The notes beneath the pieces are model-generated. The model saw only the letters and a list, made by a program, of their open reading frames with translations. It had not been told where the DNA came from and searched no databases. From NCBI GenBank assembly GCA_000224765.2, contig AGAU01000249.1, positions 1 through 38,429 on the forward strand: DNA of 38,429 nucleotides, written 5' to 3'. The translations under genes were made by a program, and so were the position numbers. The stretch is from SAR324 cluster bacterium JCVI-SC AAA005. GTDB lineage: Bacteria; SAR324; NAC60-12. Positions 35,270 through 38,429 of this stretch are shown here, piece by piece. How positions within the stretch are numbered: the first letter of the stretch is position 1; every line of letters begins with the position of its first letter.

Positions 35270-36130
35270 ATGAAAAAGTTTTTTATTGCACTATCTAGCA
35301 TAATAGCAGTTTTATTCGTTGCTGTTTTAGGTGCACATTTTTATGGATTACAGAACTTAAGTGCATATCAGCTCGATCGATTTACAACAGTAAAAGCTAG
35401 TGAATACTTGGTTGCCCCTGAAAGAGGAAAGCATTTAGCCTCCATTAGTGGGTGTAACGGTTGCCATGGCGCAAATTATCAGGGGAAAGATTTTATAAAC
35501 GAAGCACCGATTGGATATGTACCTGCCCCCAACCTCACCCCTGCAGGACCTGTGGCAAATTATACAGATGAAGATTGGGTGAAGGCTATTCGTCATGGCA
35601 TAGCGAAAGATGGTAGGGTAATGGTGATTATGCCCTCAAACCATTATTCGGCTTATGGTGATGATGATCTTGCTGCACTCATTTCCTACATGAAAACACT
35701 ACCACCCGCTGAAAATAAATTTAGTTCCCGAGATATTCAATTTCCTGGATCGATCATATTTGGAATTCTTGCTTATGATTCATGGCCCGCAAATCAAATT
35801 CCTCATGATGAGGTTGGGGGAAAAATAGCACCGATTATTGATGAATCGCTTGGTTATGGTCAATATTTGACAAGAATTACGGGATGTTACGAATGTCATG
35901 GAGAGAACTTGGCAGGAAAGGATCCAGACTCCGAAGGTTCACCTGGTCCAAACATCACTAGAAAGGGCAATCCTGGTAATTGGAATTTTGAGGAATTTAA
36001 GAAAGCTATGCAAACTGGGCAAACACCAGAGGGTAAAATATTGAATCCAGAAAAAATGCCTTGGCCTCATTATGCTGTGATGTCTGATGTAGAATTGAAA
36101 TCTCTATGGGCAAATTTGAATTCTATATAA
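35270..36130 (+). CDS. Diheme cytochrome c, membrane-anchored
   Basis: A 286-residue c-type cytochrome from the ATG at 35270, with GGAGAG upstream (the frame is also open from 35219). An N-terminal helix (about residues 4-25) anchors or exports it. There are two heme-binding sites: Cys62-Asn-Gly-Cys65-His66 and Cys206-Tyr-Glu-Cys209-His210. Possible axial methionines lie at Met121 (VIMPSNHY) and in the EKMPWPHY segment. Each half resembles a cytochrome c domain of the alcohol/sugar dehydrogenase subunit type (AxGCNGCHGANYQGKDF; PGPNITRKGNPGNWNFEEFK). It should carry electrons in the periplasm for a dehydrogenase not seen here. Confidence 0.9.
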   Translation: MKKFFIALSSIIAVLFVAVLGAHFYGLQNLSAYQLDRFTTVKASEYLVAPERGKHLASISGCNGCHGANYQGKDFINEAPIGYVPAPNLTPAGPVANYTDEDWVKAIRHGIAKDGRVMVIMPSNHYSAYGDDDLAALISYMKTLPPAENKFSSRDIQFPGSIIFGILAYDSWPANQIPHDEVGGKIAPIIDESLGYGQYLTRITGCYECHGENLAGKDPDSEGSPGPNITRKGNPGNWNFEEFKKAMQTGQTPEGKILNPEKMPWPHYAVMSDVELKSLWANLNSI

Positions 36131-36280
36131 GTCCTGACAAATCTATACTTTCCCTCAGTGAACTAACAAATTTTCTCTGATTTTTTCCTCACTCTCAAGA
36201 TGCGTGGTCTACCAACAAACCTGACTGCGCATCCTACCATTGCTCACATCTCCCTACATACCATCTACTTCAGCGACCGA

Positions 36281-36629
36281 TCAATAATCAGCTTTAAATT
36301 CCACAACCTGTTCAAATTCCAATTCATCGTTTGTCGCAGCTAGATCTGCTTCAGTCATTCCAAAAATCTTCATTGCCTCTTCCAGATGACCCTTTTCATC
36401 TGGATGGTCGCTTTGGTACCACTTATCCAAACTTTCTTTTGGGTCACGCACTACAATCATAGCGGTTCCAGTTGGCAATTTTACAAAAAAAGCGTCCATC
36501 GATTTTACCCCTGTACGTTTAGCATGGGCTTCCATGCCATTCTGAGTTGCCATGTGTTTTTGAAAGTAAAGCTTTAAACTCTGTGACCTTATCATCCGGT
36601 ATGTCTACGTATTCTATGATTTTGGCCAT
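36281..36629 (-). pseudogene. Frameshifted small-domain gene
   Basis: The intact-looking 5' end is at 36629: AGGAGA, then ATG and MAKIIEYVDIPDDKVTEFKA. The reading must jump to a different frame, near the A-run in CTTTCAAAAACAC at about 36551-36560, to continue as MEAHAKRTGVKSMDAFFVKL, then MIVVRDPKESLDKW and FGMTEADLAATNDELEFEQV to the stop at 36281. An in-frame alternative start gives a 104-codon product lacking the first strand. The combined text looks like a small alpha/beta protein of about 115 residues. It is either broken or a sequencing error at the homopolymer. Confidence 0.6.
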
Positions 36630-36712
36630 GTAATCTTCTCCTGTTGAATTTAAACAAAATAATCCACTAGTTGAGATCTGAATAAATGACAAGGACTACT
36701 TAAAGGACACAC

Positions 36713-37888
36713 ATGTTGGATACGGGAAAGCATCAAAAAAACCTCAGCAACAAGATGCTACTTTTAATCAATGCAGGAATTTTCATTGCTGTAGGATCTG
36801 TCTCGAGCCGTTTTCATGTTTTGCAAGTCTGGTTGAATTTGAACTATGCAGAGTTCTCATGGCTGCTCTTATCCTTTAGTTGTGGACAAATCCTGAGCAA
36901 TTTGATTATTGGTCGGTTGATTCCTATTTTTGGATCAAAAAAGATTTTATTGACAATGACGACTTTTATCTCGTTTGCTCTGATTAATTTTATTGAAACA
37001 CCTTCCTACACTGTTGTGCTGGTCTTGTTTTTACTGCTTAGCTTTGGCTTCGGTGGAGGTATGGTAGTAGTCATGGCTCAAGCAGGTACTGTGCAGACCC
37101 AGCAAGGAAAGTCTTGGATATCTTTCTTTCAAGGTGTCAGCGGCATAGGAGTCATCGGAGGTATGGGTTCTGGTTTACTAACCAATTACCTAAACATTCC
37201 TATCGATATTCATTTTCCTTTTGTGGGAATAACTCTGCTTACTTTGTTGACAACTGCTTTATATGTTTACGTTCCCTATGAGATTGATCGTCCCCAAGAG
37301 AATAAAATCTATGAGTTATCAACCAAAATTATACTGCTTGGATGTATAAACTTTACTTTGATCCTCTCGACTTCTTCTTCTGTAATTTCTTGGTCAGGTG
37401 TTACTTTGCGGGATAAATTTCAGTTGCCTGATGACTTAGCTACATTGGGTGCTTTCGGTTTTGTCTTCTCTGAGACAGTAATTCGCTTTTACGGAGATAG
37501 GCTCACTAAGCGATTTGGAAAAATCCCTTTACTGATTGTCACTGGCTTGCTCACCTGGCTTTCACTTCTTCTTGTCTACCTGATTCATCATCCAATGTGG
37601 GCATTGATTAGTTTTGCTTGTGTGGGGTTGGCTTCTGGAACTATTCAACCCATAGTATTTAGCCTTACAGCCGAACAAAAAGGCAGTATATCTCACAATA
37701 TGGCTTTTATTATGTTATTTCAGTCAGTCGCTTTCCTATCTGGGCCGATGATTACAGGTTCGATAGCACAGCATATCGGGCTTTTTGAAATCTATTTTTT
37801 TTGTAGTTGCACAAGCGTCCTGATTGTACTGTTTGCAGTCCTATTCAGGAAAGAACAAAAAAAATTAGATAGCCAATCGATTTTATAG
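36713..37888 (+). CDS. MFS transporter
   Basis: A 391-residue major facilitator superfamily permease with about twelve membrane segments. The A-like motif region GRLIPIFGSKKILL lies between helices 2 and 3, and GDRLTKRFGKIPLL marks its repeat in the second half. The overall pattern resembles the YbjJ/fucose-permease-like branch, but the substrate is unknown. AAAGGA lies at good spacing before the ATG. It is divergent from the frameshifted gene at 36629. Confidence 0.9.
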   Translation: MLDTGKHQKNLSNKMLLLINAGIFIAVGSVSSRFHVLQVWLNLNYAEFSWLLLSFSCGQILSNLIIGRLIPIFGSKKILLTMTTFISFALINFIETPSYTVVLVLFLLLSFGFGGGMVVVMAQAGTVQTQQGKSWISFFQGVSGIGVIGGMGSGLLTNYLNIPIDIHFPFVGITLLTLLTTALYVYVPYEIDRPQENKIYELSTKIILLGCINFTLILSTSSSVISWSGVTLRDKFQLPDDLATLGAFGFVFSETVIRFYGDRLTKRFGKIPLLIVTGLLTWLSLLLVYLIHHPMWALISFACVGLASGTIQPIVFSLTAEQKGSISHNMAFIMLFQSVAFLSGPMITGSIAQHIGLFEIYFFCSCTSVLIVLFAVLFRKEQKKLDSQSIL

Positions 37889-38310
37889 GCACCCTACCGT
37901 TTCGTCGCTAATCAACCTATCAGCAAGATTTCCTGAGTCTTTGTAATCTTACTGTGATGACTCTTCCATCTTAGCAATATCATCGGGATAGTGCAGGTGC
38001 CGCCCAGTGCTTAATAATGCGAAGCATAAGCGTTATGAGTAATCAAAACTCATAGTAGAAAACCTTGGCCTATTTTTCAGAATAAATATCAAACTCTAAT
38101 CGAGCGAGAGGTCCCTGGGCTTTGGTTTATTGACGATTACCAAGCAAGTACAAAGTATGCAGTTCCCTAGCGGACTTGGCAGGATTGGGAAACAGTGCTT
38201 TATGTCGAAGTACCAAATTGATGCGCCAGAATTTCGCCTGAAAATGCAAAAGGTTGGGTCTAAAATTACAAATAAAGTTGCTGCGCCTGAAAGCGCTAAT
38301 TGGATTTTAG
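37889..38310. other. Gene-free stretch
   Basis: No gene seen. A 74-codon frame at 38130-38354 runs into the tRNA fragment and is probably chance. The phrase GCGCCTGAAAGCGC is a local imperfect palindrome. Confidence 0.35.
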
Positions 38311-38320
38311 GCTGCCAGGA

Positions 38321-38370
38321 GCGCGTGCCAGGACTTAAACCTGGAACCTACTGATTAGAAGTCCTACCAA
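38321..38370 (-). repeat. tRNA-Arg(UCU)-like 3'-half fragment
   Basis: The minus strand runs TTGGTAGGACTTCTAATC, AGTAGGTTCCAGG, TTTAAGTCCTGGCACGCGC. This is D-loop, an anticodon loop with TCT, variable loop and T arm (stem CCAGG/CCTGG, loop TTTAAGT) of an arginine tRNA, with the D arm shortened and the 5' half missing. It matches the fragment at 20402-20442 in the same orientation. Confidence 0.6.
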
Positions 38371-38429
38371 GGCCAAAATAGCCAACATCTGAAAATAAAT
38401 AAAAATAATTATTTCAGCATCTTATTTTG

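Noticed and set aside
38130..38354. 74-codon ORF near the right edge
   Set aside because: It runs into the tRNA-like fragment and lacks a ribosome binding site.

Overview
The window looks like chromosome from a flagellated, free-living Gram-negative bacterium, probably marine and of a proteobacterial or SAR324-like type. The signs are a FliG motor switch protein, a stomatin/NfeD operon, a diheme cytochrome c, enolase-superfamily sugar-acid enzymes, phytanoyl-CoA dioxygenase-type genes, a phosphatidylcholine synthase and a selenoprotein gene. The taxonomic guess is inference only; there is no rRNA or other marker gene here. Layout, 0-11 kb: a dense, mostly intact metabolic region. It holds a DMT exporter, an RNase H-like exonuclease, two tandem enolase-superfamily enzymes, a CoA-binding protein overlapping an O-acetylhomoserine sulfhydrylase, a shattered DUF1989 gene, fliG, a helical orphan and an aldo/keto reductase. 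After these comes a 71-codon SelW/Rdx-type selenoprotein gene at 10280-10495. Ordinary ORF finding misses it because codon 11 is an in-frame UGA (CRVU motif), and a 7-bp hairpin with a GGU loop lies 22 nt downstream, as expected for a bacterial SECIS. 11-18.4 kb: two divergent pentapeptide-repeat paralogues, then a graveyard of decayed genes (GNAT acetyltransferase, DUF3883 nuclease-like protein, a P-loop kinase, UmuD, a cupin) around an intact zinc-type alcohol dehydrogenase and one small orphan. 18.5-20 kb: an intact Band 7/SPFH plus NfeD operon. 20-38.4 kb: a more AT-rich accessory region bracketed by same-orientation remnants of tRNA 3' halves (about 20.1-20.4 kb and 38.3 kb), the usual trace of integration at tRNA genes. 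Inside are: (i) a strongly AT-rich trio of phosphatidylcholine synthase, a cysteine-rich secreted protein and a CRTAC1-like FG-GAP/ASPIC protein; (ii) a mobile-element remnant with a decayed lambda Nu1-like terminase small subunit, an intact 58-aa excisionase-like HTH gene and a cluster of three perfect inverted repeats; (iii) a convergent-side pair of a PhyH dioxygenase and a 629-aa uncharacterised protein; (iv) a run of small alpha/beta-barrel or beta-barrel proteins (SnoaL/NTF2-like, DUF3764-like, AOC-barrel-like, GYD, ABM-like), several followed by stem-loop terminators, with a diheme cytochrome c and an MFS transporter. Pseudogenes are unusually dense (about ten recognisable). Several keep readable domain motifs but are broken by stops and frameshifts, while neighbouring genes are intact, so recent decay is more likely than poor sequence quality, although assembly error cannot be excluded for single frameshifts.
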